Notes: generated by a model not told the origin, from the sequence alone. DNA of 64,000 bases from Exiguobacterium aurantiacum (GCF_001766415.1 NZ_MKXO01000002.1:124001-188000), one strand, 5' to 3'. Positions 1 through 8,804 are shown, numbered from the stretch's first letter. Made by a program: numbers and translations.

Positions 1-1
1 T

Positions 2-139
2 CAAGCAGCAAAAGACTTAGTGTTCCAAGGAACGGATTCGCCAAGCGGGTACACGGAACCGATCTTGCATCGCCGCCGCCGTCAGTTTTTGACACAGTCG
101 ACACTTGAATTGAACTTAAAAGGAGGAGCATCATCATGA
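2..139 (+). CDS. Malate synthase G, C-terminal fragment (cut by window edge)
   Basis: Reading frame 2 is open from the window edge and ends at a TGA that overlaps the next start (ATGA). The visible end contains the motif [12 protein letters not shown], which resembles the extreme C-terminus of malate synthase G, the enzyme that condenses glyoxylate and acetyl-CoA to malate. Isocitrate lyase lies two genes downstream, which fits a glyoxylate-shunt operon. Only about 45 residues are seen, so the family call rests on this motif plus context. Confidence 0.6.
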   Translation, partial: QAAKDLVFQGTDSPSGYTEPILHRRRRQFLTQSTLELNLKGGASS

Positions 140-432
140 CAACGAAAAAAATCGAAAGCGAACAGTTAATCGAACGTTGGGTCGTCCGCCGCATCGTCTC
201 TGGAGAGTCGACAGCGACGCTCGCCAATACCGCATTCGTATATGGCAACGACTTGATGCGCCTCGTGCTCGATCGGACGGACGGTTCGCTCCAAATCATG
301 AAAGAACCGGTCGAGGAAGTCGTCGTATTCCGCAAACCAGAAGAGCGGGACGAGGAAAACGTCTGCCGCAGTTGTGGGATGGAACATTCGACGTTCAAGT
401 CGGCACTCGAATGCTGCGCCTACTTGGATTAA
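136..432 (+). CDS. Small Cys-rich protein between glyoxylate-shunt genes
   Basis: A 98-residue soluble protein that I do not recognise. It starts with an ATG overlapping the upstream stop and has a strong AGGAGGAG ribosome site. The N-terminal two thirds are mixed alpha/beta in composition. The C-terminus carries CRSCG followed by CC about 18 residues on, a possible zinc-binding knuckle. Its position between malate synthase and isocitrate lyase suggests co-expression with the shunt; no function can be assigned. Confidence 0.7.
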   Translation: MTTKKIESEQLIERWVVRRIVSGESTATLANTAFVYGNDLMRLVLDRTDGSLQIMKEPVEEVVVFRKPEERDEENVCRSCGMEHSTFKSALECCAYLD

Positions 433-444
433 GTTTGCAACATC

Positions 445-456
445 TGTTATATAACA
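445..456. promoter_or_regulatory. Perfect 12-bp palindrome upstream of aceA
   Basis: TGTTATATAACA is a perfect dyad in the AT-rich 66-bp gap before isocitrate lyase, about 40 bp upstream of its start. It could be an operator or a short RNA stem. No matching regulator is evident, and chance is not excluded in such AT-rich sequence. Confidence 0.3.
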
Positions 457-498
457 ATTTAATTAAAACAAAACTAATATAATACAGGAGGAATAACA

Positions 499-1779
499 AT
501 GAATGAACAACGCATGCAACTCGAGAAGGTTTTTCAGTCGGAACGGTTTGACGGGGTCGAGCGTCCGTACGGAGTCGACGACGTCATGAAGCTTCGTGGA
601 TCGGTCTTGATCGAACATACGCTCGCGACGAAAGGGTCGGAACGTCTGTGGGACCTGCTCCACAAACGGGATTACGTCCACGCGCTCGGGGCGCTCACCG
701 GAAATCAGGCGATCCAACAAGTGAAGGCGGGGCTTGAGGCCATCTACTTAAGCGGCTGGCAAGTCGCCGCTGATGCGAACTTATCAGGGCATATGTATCC
801 GGACCAAAGCCTGTACCCGGCCAACTCGGTACCGAGCGTCGTCAAGCGAATCAATCAGGCGCTGCAACGGGCCGATCAGATTCAAACGGCGGAAGGGAAA
901 GGGGATACGCACTGGTTCGCGCCGATCGTCGCCGATATGGAAGCTGGGTTCGGCGGTGTGCTCAACGTCTTCGAGCTGACGAAAGCGATGATCGAGTCTG
1001 GTGCGGCCGGTGTCCACTTAGAAGACCAGCTGTCTTCGGAGAAAAAGTGTGGTCACCTCGGCGGTAAAGTATTGCTCCCGACGCAAACGGCTGTGAAAAA
1101 CTTGATCGCGGCGCGCCTAGCAGCAGACGTCATGGGCGTATCGACGATCATCGTCGCCCGGACGGACGCGCATGCGGCCAACTTGATCACAAGTGACATC
1201 GACCCGATTGACCATCCGTTCATCGTCGGCGACCGGACGCCGGAAGGCTTCTACCGGACCGAGGCCGGCATCGAGCAGGCGATCGCCCGCGGTCTCGCCT
1301 ATGCGCCTTACGCCGATCTCGTCTGGTGCGAGACGTCGGAACCGGACTTGCAAGAAGCACGCCAGTTCGCGGACGCAATCCATGCGAAGTATCCTGGAAA
1401 AATGCTCGCCTACAACTGTTCGCCTTCGTTCAACTGGAAGAAGAAGCTGTCTGACGACGAGATCGCGACGTTCCAACAAGAGATCGGGGCGATGGGCTAC
1501 AAGTTCCAATTCGTCACACTCGCCGGGTTCCATTCGCTCAACTTCGGCATGTTCGAGCTCGCCCGCGGCTATAAAGATCGTGGGATGGCAGCATATTCTG
1601 AGTTACAACAAGCCGAATTTGCGGCCGAACAACACGGCTACACGGCGACGCGCCATCAGCGTGAAGTCGGCACCGGCTACTTCGATGAAGTCTCACTCGT
1701 CATCTCGAGCGGACAGTCGTCGACGACCGCGCTCGCTGGATCGACCGAGGCGGAACAGTTTGAAACGCCATCACATTGA
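499..1779 (+). CDS. aceA: Isocitrate lyase
   Basis: The 426-residue protein cleaves isocitrate to succinate and glyoxylate in the cytoplasm. It has the family signature KKCGHLGGK with the catalytic Cys (near residue 183), the metal-binding VARTDA segment, and the SPSFNW motif near residue 312. Its length is typical of bacterial isocitrate lyases (about 430). The start follows AGGAGG with 7-nt spacing. It lies downstream of the malate synthase fragment and a small Cys-rich gene, and ends at a strong terminator. Confidence 0.97.
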   Translation: MNEQRMQLEKVFQSERFDGVERPYGVDDVMKLRGSVLIEHTLATKGSERLWDLLHKRDYVHALGALTGNQAIQQVKAGLEAIYLSGWQVAADANLSGHMYPDQSLYPANSVPSVVKRINQALQRADQIQTAEGKGDTHWFAPIVADMEAGFGGVLNVFELTKAMIESGAAGVHLEDQLSSEKKCGHLGGKVLLPTQTAVKNLIAARLAADVMGVSTIIVARTDAHAANLITSDIDPIDHPFIVGDRTPEGFYRTEAGIEQAIARGLAYAPYADLVWCETSEPDLQEARQFADAIHAKYPGKMLAYNCSPSFNWKKKLSDDEIATFQQEIGAMGYKFQFVTLAGFHSLNFGMFELARGYKDRGMAAYSELQQAEFAAEQHGYTATRHQREVGTGYFDEVSLVISSGQSSTTALAGSTEAEQFETPSH

Positions 1780-1784
1780 CGAAC

Positions 1785-1809
1785 GCCCCTTGAAAAAGGG
1801 GCTTTTTTT
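1785..1809 (+). terminator. Intrinsic terminator after aceA
   Basis: Stem GCCCCTT/AAGGGGC with a GAAA tetraloop, followed by seven T residues. Confidence 0.93.
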
Positions 1810-1850
1810 GTGTGTCTAAATATGGAACGAGTCGATTTTAGTTGCTTAAA

Positions 1851-1893
1851 TGTGACGTATTTCACATTTTTAAAGTTGAACGCTTGCTACGCT
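1851..1893 (+). promoter_or_regulatory. Fnr-type box and -10 element of ric
   Basis: TGTGACGTATTTCACA (1851-1866) is a perfect TGTGA-N6-TCACA dyad. A weak -10 hexamer, TACGCT (1888-1893), starts exactly 29.5 bp from the dyad centre, which places the box near -41.5, the class II activation position. Three of six -10 bases match consensus, as is common at activator-dependent promoters. Confidence 0.8.
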
Positions 1894-1927
1894 GAACATG
1901 TCAAAACGAACATGGAGGTTATGACAG

Positions 1928-2635
1928 ATGACACAAACATTCACGAGCGACACGCACGTATCTGAAATCGTCAAGCAATGCCCGCAAGCAGCAGACATTT
2001 TTAAACGGAATCGAATCGATTTTTGTTGCGGCGGCAATCGACCGCTCGCTGAAGCGACAGACAAGTCGAAACGATCGACGGAAGATATTTTAGAAGAAGT
2101 CAACGCGCTCTATCGACGCAAACAGGAGATGAACGAAACGAGCATCGATTGGGATGCAGCTTCGTCTTCGGAATTGATTGAGCATATTATTTATAAGCAT
2201 CACCAATTTTTGACGGATGAATTGCCACAGCTCACACCATATGTGACGAAAGTATTCCGCGTGCATGGACAAAACCATCCACACCTTGGACGCATCCATC
2301 AGTTGTTCAATCAATTGAAAGTGGAACTTGAACAGCATATCGTCAAAGAAGAGATGGAAGACTTCCCGATGTTGCTTCGACATGAGTCGGCACCGACGGC
2401 TGAGACGGAACGTGAGATTATGACCATTTTAGAAGCGCTCGAGTCGGAACATGCAGCGGCCGGTGACATTTTGAAAGAACTTCGTCACATTACGAACGAC
2501 TATACGCCGCCTGAAGGTGCGTGTGGGACGTATCGACTCGTCTACCAACGTCTAGAGGCACTAGAATCAGATACGTTCGAACACATTCACCTTGAGAACA
2601 ATGTTTTGTTCCCGCGTGCACGTACGCTTGTCTGA
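1928..2635 (+). CDS. ric: Iron-sulfur cluster repair di-iron protein (RIC/ScdA)
   Basis: The 235-residue protein has an N-terminal DUF542 domain (about residues 8-60) with the FCCGG motif, and a C-terminal hemerythrin-like HHE domain with His/Glu ligands (for example IYKHHQF, HLENNVLFP). Members of this family repair Fe-S clusters damaged by nitric oxide or oxidants. Placement behind a perfect Fnr box and next to molybdate uptake and nitrate reduction genes fits protection from NO formed during nitrate respiration. It is a single gene ended by a terminator. Confidence 0.93.
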   Translation: MTQTFTSDTHVSEIVKQCPQAADIFKRNRIDFCCGGNRPLAEATDKSKRSTEDILEEVNALYRRKQEMNETSIDWDAASSSELIEHIIYKHHQFLTDELPQLTPYVTKVFRVHGQNHPHLGRIHQLFNQLKVELEQHIVKEEMEDFPMLLRHESAPTAETEREIMTILEALESEHAAAGDILKELRHITNDYTPPEGACGTYRLVYQRLEALESDTFEHIHLENNVLFPRARTLV

Positions 2636-2647
2636 CAGATACAATTT

Positions 2648-2677
2648 ACACCTCCATCACGTGGAGGTGTATTTTTG
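2648..2677 (+). terminator. Intrinsic terminator after ric
   Basis: Stem ACACCTCCA/TGGAGGTGT with a TCACG loop and a short T tract. The following Fnr-type box begins inside the T tract. Confidence 0.88.
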
Positions 2678-2718
2678 TGACATTTGATACAGAAGGAACG
2701 CGAGTCAATCGCTACGAT
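2676..2718 (+). promoter_or_regulatory. Fnr-type box and -10 element of modAB
   Basis: TGTGACATTTGATACA (2676-2691) keeps a perfect upstream TGTGA half and a degenerate second half. A TACGAT -10 hexamer (2713-2718) starts 29.5 bp from the box centre, the same geometry as at ric. On its own the site would be doubtful; the identical spacing supports it. Confidence 0.65.
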
Positions 2719-2745
2719 AAAGGAGAAGCAAAGGAGTGATCAATC

Positions 2746-3483
2746 ATGAAGCGGGTGAGTGGAGTCATCGTCGGGGTAGCGGTCGTCCTGTTATTGAGTC
2801 AAATCTGGTCAAGTCCTTCTGGCGCCCATGACGAGACCGTGACGATTTTAGCGGCGGCGAGTTTAGGACCAGTCCTAGAGCATGTGGAACGACAACTTGA
2901 AGCCGAACTCGGCGACGTCGACATCCGCGTCGTCACGAACGGGAGTGGCGCCTTACGATCCCAAATCAATCACGGGTCTCCGGCTGACATCTTTTTAGCC
3001 GCTAGTGAGGAGGATGTCGACAAGTTGCAGGTGCCCGTGTTAGACCGGGATGCGTTCTTGAAAAACGAGTTGTGGTTTGTGACCCCAAAGGGAAAAAGTT
3101 GCACGAGTGAGTGGCAGGAATTGGAGTTGTGCGCCCGAATCGTCATTGGAGACCCGGTGAACGTTCCGGCAGGCCGTTATGCGAAAACGGCGTTGGATGA
3201 AGCGGAAGTATGGGGACAGGTGAAATCTCGGATTATCTTTGCCCAAAACGTGAGACAAGTGCTTACGCTCGTCGAGCAAGGGGATGCGAATGGGGGATTC
3301 GTGTATAAAACAGAGCTGACAGAAGGTGTCGCAGCGATTCAAGCCGTCTCGCTTGAAGCGACCGGCATCATCTCCTATCCGGCTGTCCGTTTGACGCATG
3401 GTCCATATGTGCGTGACGTATATGAGCGTTTATTCGATGACGATATTCAAGCGATTTTTTTAGCAAAGGGGTTTTCTAAATGA
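2746..3483 (+). CDS. modA: Molybdate ABC transporter substrate-binding protein
   Basis: The 245-residue protein has an N-terminal signal segment (about residues 1-27, no clear lipobox). The mature part opens with VTILAAASLGPVLEHVERQ, typical of ModA. Later segments (GSGALRSQINHGSPADIFLAAS, VPAGRYAKTAL) match oxyanion-binding loops of the family. It would capture molybdate outside the membrane for ModB. The stop overlaps the modB start (ATGA). No ATPase gene (modC) follows. Molybdate feeds the nearby cofactor operon. Confidence 0.93.
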   Translation: MKRVSGVIVGVAVVLLLSQIWSSPSGAHDETVTILAAASLGPVLEHVERQLEAELGDVDIRVVTNGSGALRSQINHGSPADIFLAASEEDVDKLQVPVLDRDAFLKNELWFVTPKGKSCTSEWQELELCARIVIGDPVNVPAGRYAKTALDEAEVWGQVKSRIIFAQNVRQVLTLVEQGDANGGFVYKTELTEGVAAIQAVSLEATGIISYPAVRLTHGPYVRDVYERLFDDDIQAIFLAKGFSK

Positions 3484-4121
3484 CGCAGTCCCCACTGCAA
3501 CTTACTTTCGAAGTCGGGTTTATCGCGACGATGCTTGCCTTCGTCCTCGCGTTCGGGGCCGCCTATCTCATGCATCATCGCCAGTTTAAAGGGAAATGGT
3601 TGCTCGAGACGCTATTTTTATTGCCGCTCATCTTGCCGCCGACCGTGATTGGTTTATACGCGTTGATCGTTCTTGGCAACAACGGGATCGGTGGACTGTT
3701 GCCGGTTACCATCTTGTTCACGAAACAAGCGAACATCATCGCCGCCGCCTTGGCGGCTTTCCCGCTCGTCTACCAGACGATTCGGCTCGGGTTAAAACAG
3801 TTGGATGCGGAATGGTACGAGGCCGGTCGCGTGCTCGGTGGAACGGAACGTCAACTGTTCACGTATGTCACGATTCCGCTTCTTTTACCCGCTTTGACGA
3901 GCGGATTCGTCCTCGGATTTGCCCGTTCGATCGGGGAATTTGGTATCACGATGATGATTGCTGGGAATATTCCGGGCGAGACGATGACGCTCGCCACGGC
4001 GATTTATATGGCCACGTTAAACGGGGACATGACCCAAGCGCTCATTTGGAGCGGATGGTTGGTCGGCCTGGCGTTTTTAGTCTTGTGGCTGAGCGAACGT
4101 TACGGAAAGCGTCAATATTAG
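3480..4121 (+). CDS. modB: Molybdate ABC transporter permease
   Basis: The 213-residue integral membrane protein has about five transmembrane segments and the ATPase-contact EAA-like loop EAGRVLGGTERQLFTYVTIPLLLPAL. FARSIGEFGITMMIAGNIPGET is typical of ModB. It is translationally coupled to modA. The ATPase must be encoded elsewhere or be shared. Confidence 0.93.
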   Translation: MTQSPLQLTFEVGFIATMLAFVLAFGAAYLMHHRQFKGKWLLETLFLLPLILPPTVIGLYALIVLGNNGIGGLLPVTILFTKQANIIAAALAAFPLVYQTIRLGLKQLDAEWYEAGRVLGGTERQLFTYVTIPLLLPALTSGFVLGFARSIGEFGITMMIAGNIPGETMTLATAIYMATLNGDMTQALIWSGWLVGLAFLVLWLSERYGKRQY

Positions 4122-4489
4122 TCGAGCACGTCGACTTTTTTCACATAAGATCGGTTCGGAGTGTTGAGAATGCTCGGACCGGTCTTTTTCCAAATATGAA
4201 CGTGATCGCCGACCTCGATCTGTTCGAACGTTGCCTTCACTTGAAATTTGAACCAGCTCACGTTTTCAGGTTCGGCTCGTGCGAACAACGCATCAGCGGT
4301 CAGTTTTGCCTCTTCCGCACTGATGCCGCTGATGATGAGGGCGGTGCGGTCAGATTCATTCACTTCGATCACATAGCCTTCGACGTCCGGTTCGGTCGTC
4401 GCCCGGTTGGCGAAGACGAAACCGATGGAAAAGACGACGAGCATGGCCGTGATGGTCAGAAACAAAAATATTTTAATAGAAGATTTCAT
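4118..4489 (-). CDS. DUF3221-like membrane-anchored protein
   Basis: The 123-residue protein has one N-terminal hydrophobic segment (about residues 7-27) and a small extracytoplasmic domain with GYVIEVNESDRTALII and VGDHVHIW, reminiscent of the DUF3221 beta-barrel family. It converges on modB and overlaps its end by 4 bp. A hairpin within its 3' part (about 4147-4190, followed by TTTTT) may terminate mod transcription. Function unknown. Confidence 0.75.
   Translation of the reverse strand: MKSSIKIFLFLTITAMLVVFSIGFVFANRATTEPDVEGYVIEVNESDRTALIISGISAEEAKLTADALFARAEPENVSWFKFQVKATFEQIEVGDHVHIWKKTGPSILNTPNRSYVKKVDVLD
4147..4190 (+). terminator. Probable terminator of modAB within the convergent gene
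   Basis: An imperfect but long stem (GATCGGTTCGGAG against CTCGGACCGGTC) is followed by TTTTT on the plus strand, 25 bp after the modB stop. Confidence 0.6.
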
Positions 4490-4539
4490 AGCGTGCGCCT
4501 CCTTCGTTCATTATTCTGTCACGTCTCGAATCGCTTATC

Positions 4540-4582
4540 TGTGAAAAAAGTAACAGTTAAGTCTAGATGTCATCTTTATGAT
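4540..4582 (+). promoter_or_regulatory. Fnr-type box and -10 element of the nitrate reductase operon
   Basis: TGTGAAAAAAGTAACA (4540-4555) with a perfect upstream half-site, and TATGAT (4577-4582) as the -10. The box centre to -10 start distance is 29.5 bp, so the box sits near -41.5. It lies between the divergent DUF3221 gene and the operon start. Confidence 0.78.
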
Positions 4583-4622
4583 GAAACTATGAAGTCGTTC
4601 GGAAAGAGAAGGGGGAACACAT

Positions 4623-5738
4623 ATGACTGATCGTCATTTTTATTCGACCGCCGCGAAGTGGTCGTTCGTAGGATTTACCGTCTTGGTGCTCTCGACGTGG
4701 GTTGCCTCGGCAGGATTTGAACATGTGGATATGGCGTTGTTTGGTTATTACATTGCGGCCGTCATCTGTATGATCGGGATGGTCGTCCGGTTGACGTTAT
4801 TCTTTGCCCGGCCGGCCACCTCGCAAGTGTTGAAGCGAAGTCTCAAACAGATGAAATCAGAAAAGAAGCGTGCCAGTAAAGCGATCGCCGCGACGACGGT
4901 CAACAACATCGTCTTGCAGAAATTTATTTGGGAGCGTGGATGGTACCGCTGGACCCAGCATATGTTAATCGCTTGGGGATGCCTCGGATCGTTCGCCATC
5001 ACGTTCGGTTTGACGTTCCAATGGATGCGTTTTGATTTGATCGACATCGAGACGTATCAAATCGTCGTCTTTAATATTCCGACGATCAAGATGGCCGCTC
5101 ACGGGCTGTTCGCCGAGATGGTCTATAACGGCTTGAACATCACCGCGCTCATGCTTTTAGTCGGGGTGCTCATGGCGCTTTATCGCCGCATCAACGATCA
5201 AGACGTAAAAGTGACACAGCGGTTCGAGTTTGATATCTTGCCGCTCCTCATGTTGCTCATCGTCACTGTATCGGGTTTGTTATTAACTGTTTCGTACGTG
5301 TTCTTCGGTGGATTCATCCATCATGAGCTCGCCTTGTTCCATCAATTGACGGTCATCATCTTTTTATGTTACTTCCCGTTCGGCAAGCTGTTTCACTTAC
5401 CGGTCCGCCCGATGGCTGCTAGTGTACCGATGAACTATCGGGAAGTCGAAGCGGACGAGACACGCGTCTGTGCCGGATGTGGCACACGCTATGCGACGGA
5501 CAATCAAGTCGAGGACGTCCAGGCCATCCTACAAGCGCAGACAATCCAGCTCGGCTTGCAAGATGGGACACAACTGTCTGACTATTGCCAACCGTGTCGC
5601 CGTTCGATGCGCGTGAAGATGCAGTTGAATTTAATGAACGGTCAGTTGCCGACACACCCGGTCGATACGAACACGGGCATGTCGATGCCGGGATTCGGGC
5701 GCCCAAAGGAGACGAAAGATGAGACACCTGTGCGTTAA
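4623..5738 (+). CDS. NarI/DsrM-like cytochrome b membrane subunit with C-terminal Cys module
   Basis: The 371-residue protein has about five to six transmembrane segments. Candidate heme-b histidines lie in WTQHMLIAWG (third segment), MAAHGLF (fourth), and FHQLTV...GKLFHLP near the last segment, a pattern like quinol-oxidising NarI, DsrM or HdrE proteins. It likely passes electrons from menaquinol to the reductase. The soluble C-terminal tail (about residues 278-371) has CAGCG and CQPCRR motifs and resembles the next small protein. Operon start; spacing is tight to all following genes. Confidence 0.75.
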   Translation: MTDRHFYSTAAKWSFVGFTVLVLSTWVASAGFEHVDMALFGYYIAAVICMIGMVVRLTLFFARPATSQVLKRSLKQMKSEKKRASKAIAATTVNNIVLQKFIWERGWYRWTQHMLIAWGCLGSFAITFGLTFQWMRFDLIDIETYQIVVFNIPTIKMAAHGLFAEMVYNGLNITALMLLVGVLMALYRRINDQDVKVTQRFEFDILPLLMLLIVTVSGLLLTVSYVFFGGFIHHELALFHQLTVIIFLCYFPFGKLFHLPVRPMAASVPMNYREVEADETRVCAGCGTRYATDNQVEDVQAILQAQTIQLGLQDGTQLSDYCQPCRRSMRVKMQLNLMNGQLPTHPVDTNTGMSMPGFGRPKETKDETPVR

Positions 5739-6006
5739 ATGCGGAGAACCGATGGGTACGCATGAAGAGATCGAACAAGTGAAACAATTGCTCGAAGGGT
5801 CGGATCAACTCGTGAAAGTAGACGAGGCACACACGGTCCAAGATCTCTGTCATGCCTGTCGTCGTCGGGCCCGTCTCGATTCGGCGTTAGGGCGGTCTGG
5901 AAGTGATGGAATGCATTATCCGCTTCAAACGATCAACGGCTATCACGTCAGTGGATTTTCAAAACGAAGAGCGGAAACGTTCTATGGAGGGGAAGACGAT
6001 GAGTGA
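5719..6006 (+). CDS. Small Cys-module protein paralogous to the tail of the membrane subunit
   Basis: The 95-residue soluble protein has CVKCGEP near its start and CHACRRRAR near residue 53, then a tail with GYHVSGFSKRR. Each block aligns with the C-terminus of the upstream cytochrome-like protein (CAGCGTR, CQPCRRSMR, GMSMPGFGRPK). Four cysteines could bind zinc or an Fe-S centre. Its start lies inside the end of the upstream gene (20-bp overlap) and its end overlaps the catalytic subunit start by 8 bp, so all three are tightly coupled. It may be an assembly or electron-transfer accessory. Confidence 0.78.
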   Translation: MRHLCVKCGEPMGTHEEIEQVKQLLEGSDQLVKVDEAHTVQDLCHACRRRARLDSALGRSGSDGMHYPLQTINGYHVSGFSKRRAETFYGGEDDE

Positions 6007-8245
6007 CTTTTTAACGTCGCCAGAAGTACAAAATTTAATCAAACCGGGCGAGAAATTGATTACGACCCATTGTTGCTACTGCGGGATGCAGTGCGGCATG
6101 CACATTCGCGTCGATGAGAAGACAGGGGCCGTAAAAGGGGTTGAACCCCGCTATGATTTTCCGGTCAACAAAGGAAAGCTTTGTCCGAAAGGGGTCACTG
6201 CCTATCAGACGATCGAGCACCCAGACCGCATTTTGACACCACTCATCAAACGGAACGGAAAGTTCGAACAAGCGACATGGGAAGAAGCGCTCGACGTGAT
6301 TGAAGAGAACTTCAAACGGATCCAACGGGAGCATGGAAAAGATGCGGTTTCCGTCTTCGGTGGTGTCTCGATGACGAACGAGAAGTGTTACCTCGTCGGG
6401 AAGTATGCTCGCGTAGCGCTCGGGACACGGTTCATCGACTATAACGGACGTTTCTGTATGTCGTCGGCTGCCGGCGGATTTTTGAAGACGCTCGGGATCG
6501 ACCGCGGGGCGACGCTGCCGTGGACCGAGTTTGAGCACGTCGACACGTTCTTCGTCGCCGGTTCGAACATCGCCGAATGTCATCCGACGACGACGCAACA
6601 TATTTGGAAAGCAAAAGATAAAGGGGCCAAGATCATCGTGGCCGACCCGCGCGAGATTCCGATGGCACGCGTGGCCGACGTCCACCTCGATTTGAAACCG
6701 GGAACGGATGCGGCGCTCGCGATGGGGTTGCTCAACTTCCTCGTCGAACACGACTACGTCGATCAAGCTTACGTAGACGAACGCTGCGATAACTACGAAG
6801 AGTTGAAGGCGTCCGTCCGGGACTGGTCGCTCGAACGAACGAGCGAAGTGACTGGGGTCGCGATCGAAAAAATTGAAAAAGCTGGTCATATTTATGGGAA
6901 GAGCCCACGATCAGTCATGTTGTTCGCTCGTGGTGTCGAGCAACAGTCAAAAGGGGTCGACAACGTATCGCTCTACACATCGATGGCACTTCTGCGTGGC
7001 ATGATCGGGAAATTCGCCTCTGGCGTTGCGACGATGACCGGACAAGGCAACGGACAAGGTGGGCGCGAGCACGGACAAAAAGCCGACTTGTTGCCAGGAT
7101 ACCGCAAACTCACCGACCCGAAAGCGGTCGAATATGTGAGCGGGGTCTGGGGCATCGATCCTTCCGAAATGCCGAAACCAGGCGTTTCCGCGTTCGAGAT
7201 GTTTGATGAAATTCAAGCTGGGACGATTCGAGCGATGCATCTCATGTGCTCGAACCCGGCCGTGTCGGCACCGAACCTTCCATACGTCTGGGACAGTTTC
7301 AACAAGCTTGACTTCTTCGTCGTCAGTGACTTCTTCATGTCTGAATCTTGTGAGTTCGCGGACGTCGTGTTGCCTGCTTGTTCTTGGGCGGAAGATGAAG
7401 GGACGACAACGAATTTAGAAGGACGAGTGATTCGGATTCGAAAAGTCCGTGAGCCGCTCGGAGAGTCGCTCCCAGATTGGGAAATCATGAAACGAATCGC
7501 TGAACGAATGGGCCGTGGACAATACTTCCCGTACGAAACGCCGCTTGAGATTTGGGAAGAGTTTCGGATCGCCACGAAAGGCGGACCGGCTGATTATTCC
7601 GGTATCACGTGGGATCGGATCGACAACGAATACGGCGTGTTCTGGCCGTGTCCGTCCGAAGATCATCCTGGTACACCGACGATGTTCAAAGAGCGCTTTG
7701 GGACGGCGAACGGGAAGGCGAATCTACCGGTCGTCACGTATCGTCCGGCGGGAGAATACGCGAATGAAGAATATCCGGTCACGCTCACGACAGGTCGGGT
7801 CGTCTTCCACTACCTTACGGGGAACCAGACACGACGCATCGATTTCTTGAGCACGATGTCAAAACTGCCGTTCGTTGAGATTCATCCTGAGCTCGCATCA
7901 AGCTATGGTCTTCAAACGGGCGACAAAGTCGAATTGAAGACACGCCGCGGCTCCATGATCGTCGAAGCACGTTTAACAAAAGCGATTCGAAAAGACACGG
8001 TCTTCGTCCCTTACCACTGGGGCAAAGAGCTCGCGATCAACCAATTGACGAATCCGTGCCTTGACCCGATGTCACGCATGCCCGAATTCAAAGTATGTGC
8101 GGTTAAAATGAAAAAATTGCCGGCTAACACCCCGCTGCACGTTAACCCGTTGACGGTTCCACTCGGTTCGAGCGTGCCGTTCATGGCGGACCATGCGATT
8201 GCGACGAGCTGTCACATCATGGATGAGGAGGTTCCTACAAAATGA
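5999..8245 (+). CDS. Molybdopterin oxidoreductase, NasA/NarB-type nitrate reductase catalytic subunit
   Basis: The 748-residue protein (start at ATG with GGAGG upstream, preferred over an earlier in-frame ATG) begins with a 4Fe-4S motif (Cys25, Cys28, Cys32, Cys62). Cys153 in GRFCMSSA is the likely molybdenum ligand, as in NasA/NarB and NapA nitrate reductases. The dinucleotide-binding C-terminal domain follows (residues about 600-720). There is no Tat signal, so it should be cytoplasmic. The Fnr-type promoter, the quinol-oxidase-like subunit and narK point to respiratory rather than assimilatory nitrate reduction. A formate dehydrogenase is the main alternative. Confidence 0.82.
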   Translation: MSDFLTSPEVQNLIKPGEKLITTHCCYCGMQCGMHIRVDEKTGAVKGVEPRYDFPVNKGKLCPKGVTAYQTIEHPDRILTPLIKRNGKFEQATWEEALDVIEENFKRIQREHGKDAVSVFGGVSMTNEKCYLVGKYARVALGTRFIDYNGRFCMSSAAGGFLKTLGIDRGATLPWTEFEHVDTFFVAGSNIAECHPTTTQHIWKAKDKGAKIIVADPREIPMARVADVHLDLKPGTDAALAMGLLNFLVEHDYVDQAYVDERCDNYEELKASVRDWSLERTSEVTGVAIEKIEKAGHIYGKSPRSVMLFARGVEQQSKGVDNVSLYTSMALLRGMIGKFASGVATMTGQGNGQGGREHGQKADLLPGYRKLTDPKAVEYVSGVWGIDPSEMPKPGVSAFEMFDEIQAGTIRAMHLMCSNPAVSAPNLPYVWDSFNKLDFFVVSDFFMSESCEFADVVLPACSWAEDEGTTTNLEGRVIRIRKVREPLGESLPDWEIMKRIAERMGRGQYFPYETPLEIWEEFRIATKGGPADYSGITWDRIDNEYGVFWPCPSEDHPGTPTMFKERFGTANGKANLPVVTYRPAGEYANEEYPVTLTTGRVVFHYLTGNQTRRIDFLSTMSKLPFVEIHPELASSYGLQTGDKVELKTRRGSMIVEARLTKAIRKDTVFVPYHWGKELAINQLTNPCLDPMSRMPEFKVCAVKMKKLPANTPLHVNPLTVPLGSSVPFMADHAIATSCHIMDEEVPTK

Positions 8246-8784
8246 ATAAGGTCATGTATTTAGAATTTGAACGCTGTATCGGCTGTCGGGCCTGTCAAGC
8301 TGCTTGTCGGGAATGCGGGGACCACGATGGGCTCGAGCGGAACTACGTTGACTACATCGATTTCTCGGAGAGCCGTCAGACTTTCCCGATGATCTGCATG
8401 CAATGTAAAAATCCGGCCTGTGCCCAGGTCTGCCCGGCCAATGCGATTCAAATCACTCCAGAAGGCGTCGTGTTGTCCGCTTCGGAAGAAAAATGTATCG
8501 GCTGCCGCAACTGTACGTTCGCCTGCCCGTTCGGGATTCCGAAGTTCGATTTTGAGAAGAACAAGATGTACAAGTGTGACATGTGCTATGACCGCTCAAA
8601 ACATGATATCGCGCCGATGTGTGCGTCTGTTTGTCCGTCGGATGCGATTCGCTTCATCGATCATGACGAGATGATGCAATTGCGCCGCCAGCGCGTGCAA
8701 ATGAACATGATTGAAGGGAAAAAACCATCCCAAGACGATAAGTGGAATTACGTCCCTGAATTCTTTGGCGTCTATTCCGACTGA
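8242..8784 (+). CDS. Four-cluster ferredoxin-type electron transfer subunit
   Basis: The 180-residue protein resembles the DmsB/NrfC/PsrB family. It has four Cys clusters: CIGCRACQAAC, CMQCKNPACAQVCP, CIGCRNCTFACP and CDMCYDRSKHDIAPMCASVCP, enough for four 4Fe-4S centres. It likely wires electrons from the membrane subunit to the molybdoenzyme. No signal peptide is seen, consistent with a cytoplasmic complex. Its start overlaps the catalytic subunit stop by 4 bp and follows GAGGAGG. Confidence 0.9.
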   Translation: MNKVMYLEFERCIGCRACQAACRECGDHDGLERNYVDYIDFSESRQTFPMICMQCKNPACAQVCPANAIQITPEGVVLSASEEKCIGCRNCTFACPFGIPKFDFEKNKMYKCDMCYDRSKHDIAPMCASVCPSDAIRFIDHDEMMQLRRQRVQMNMIEGKKPSQDDKWNYVPEFFGVYSD

Positions 8785-8804
8785 GGAAGAAAGGAAGATG
8801 ACTT

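Noticed and set aside
478-483. TATAAT just before aceA as a promoter
   Set aside because: It lies only 16 bp from the start codon, so transcription would begin at or after the ribosome site; no matching -35.
3596-4630. 344-residue plus-strand frame across modB and the DUF3221 gene
   Set aside because: Its composition (His/Arg/Asp rich) is that of a shadow frame, and it overlaps two well-supported genes.
6035-6889. 284-residue frame antisense to the reductase gene
   Set aside because: Shadow of a strongly coding region; no ribosome site and no recognisable domain.
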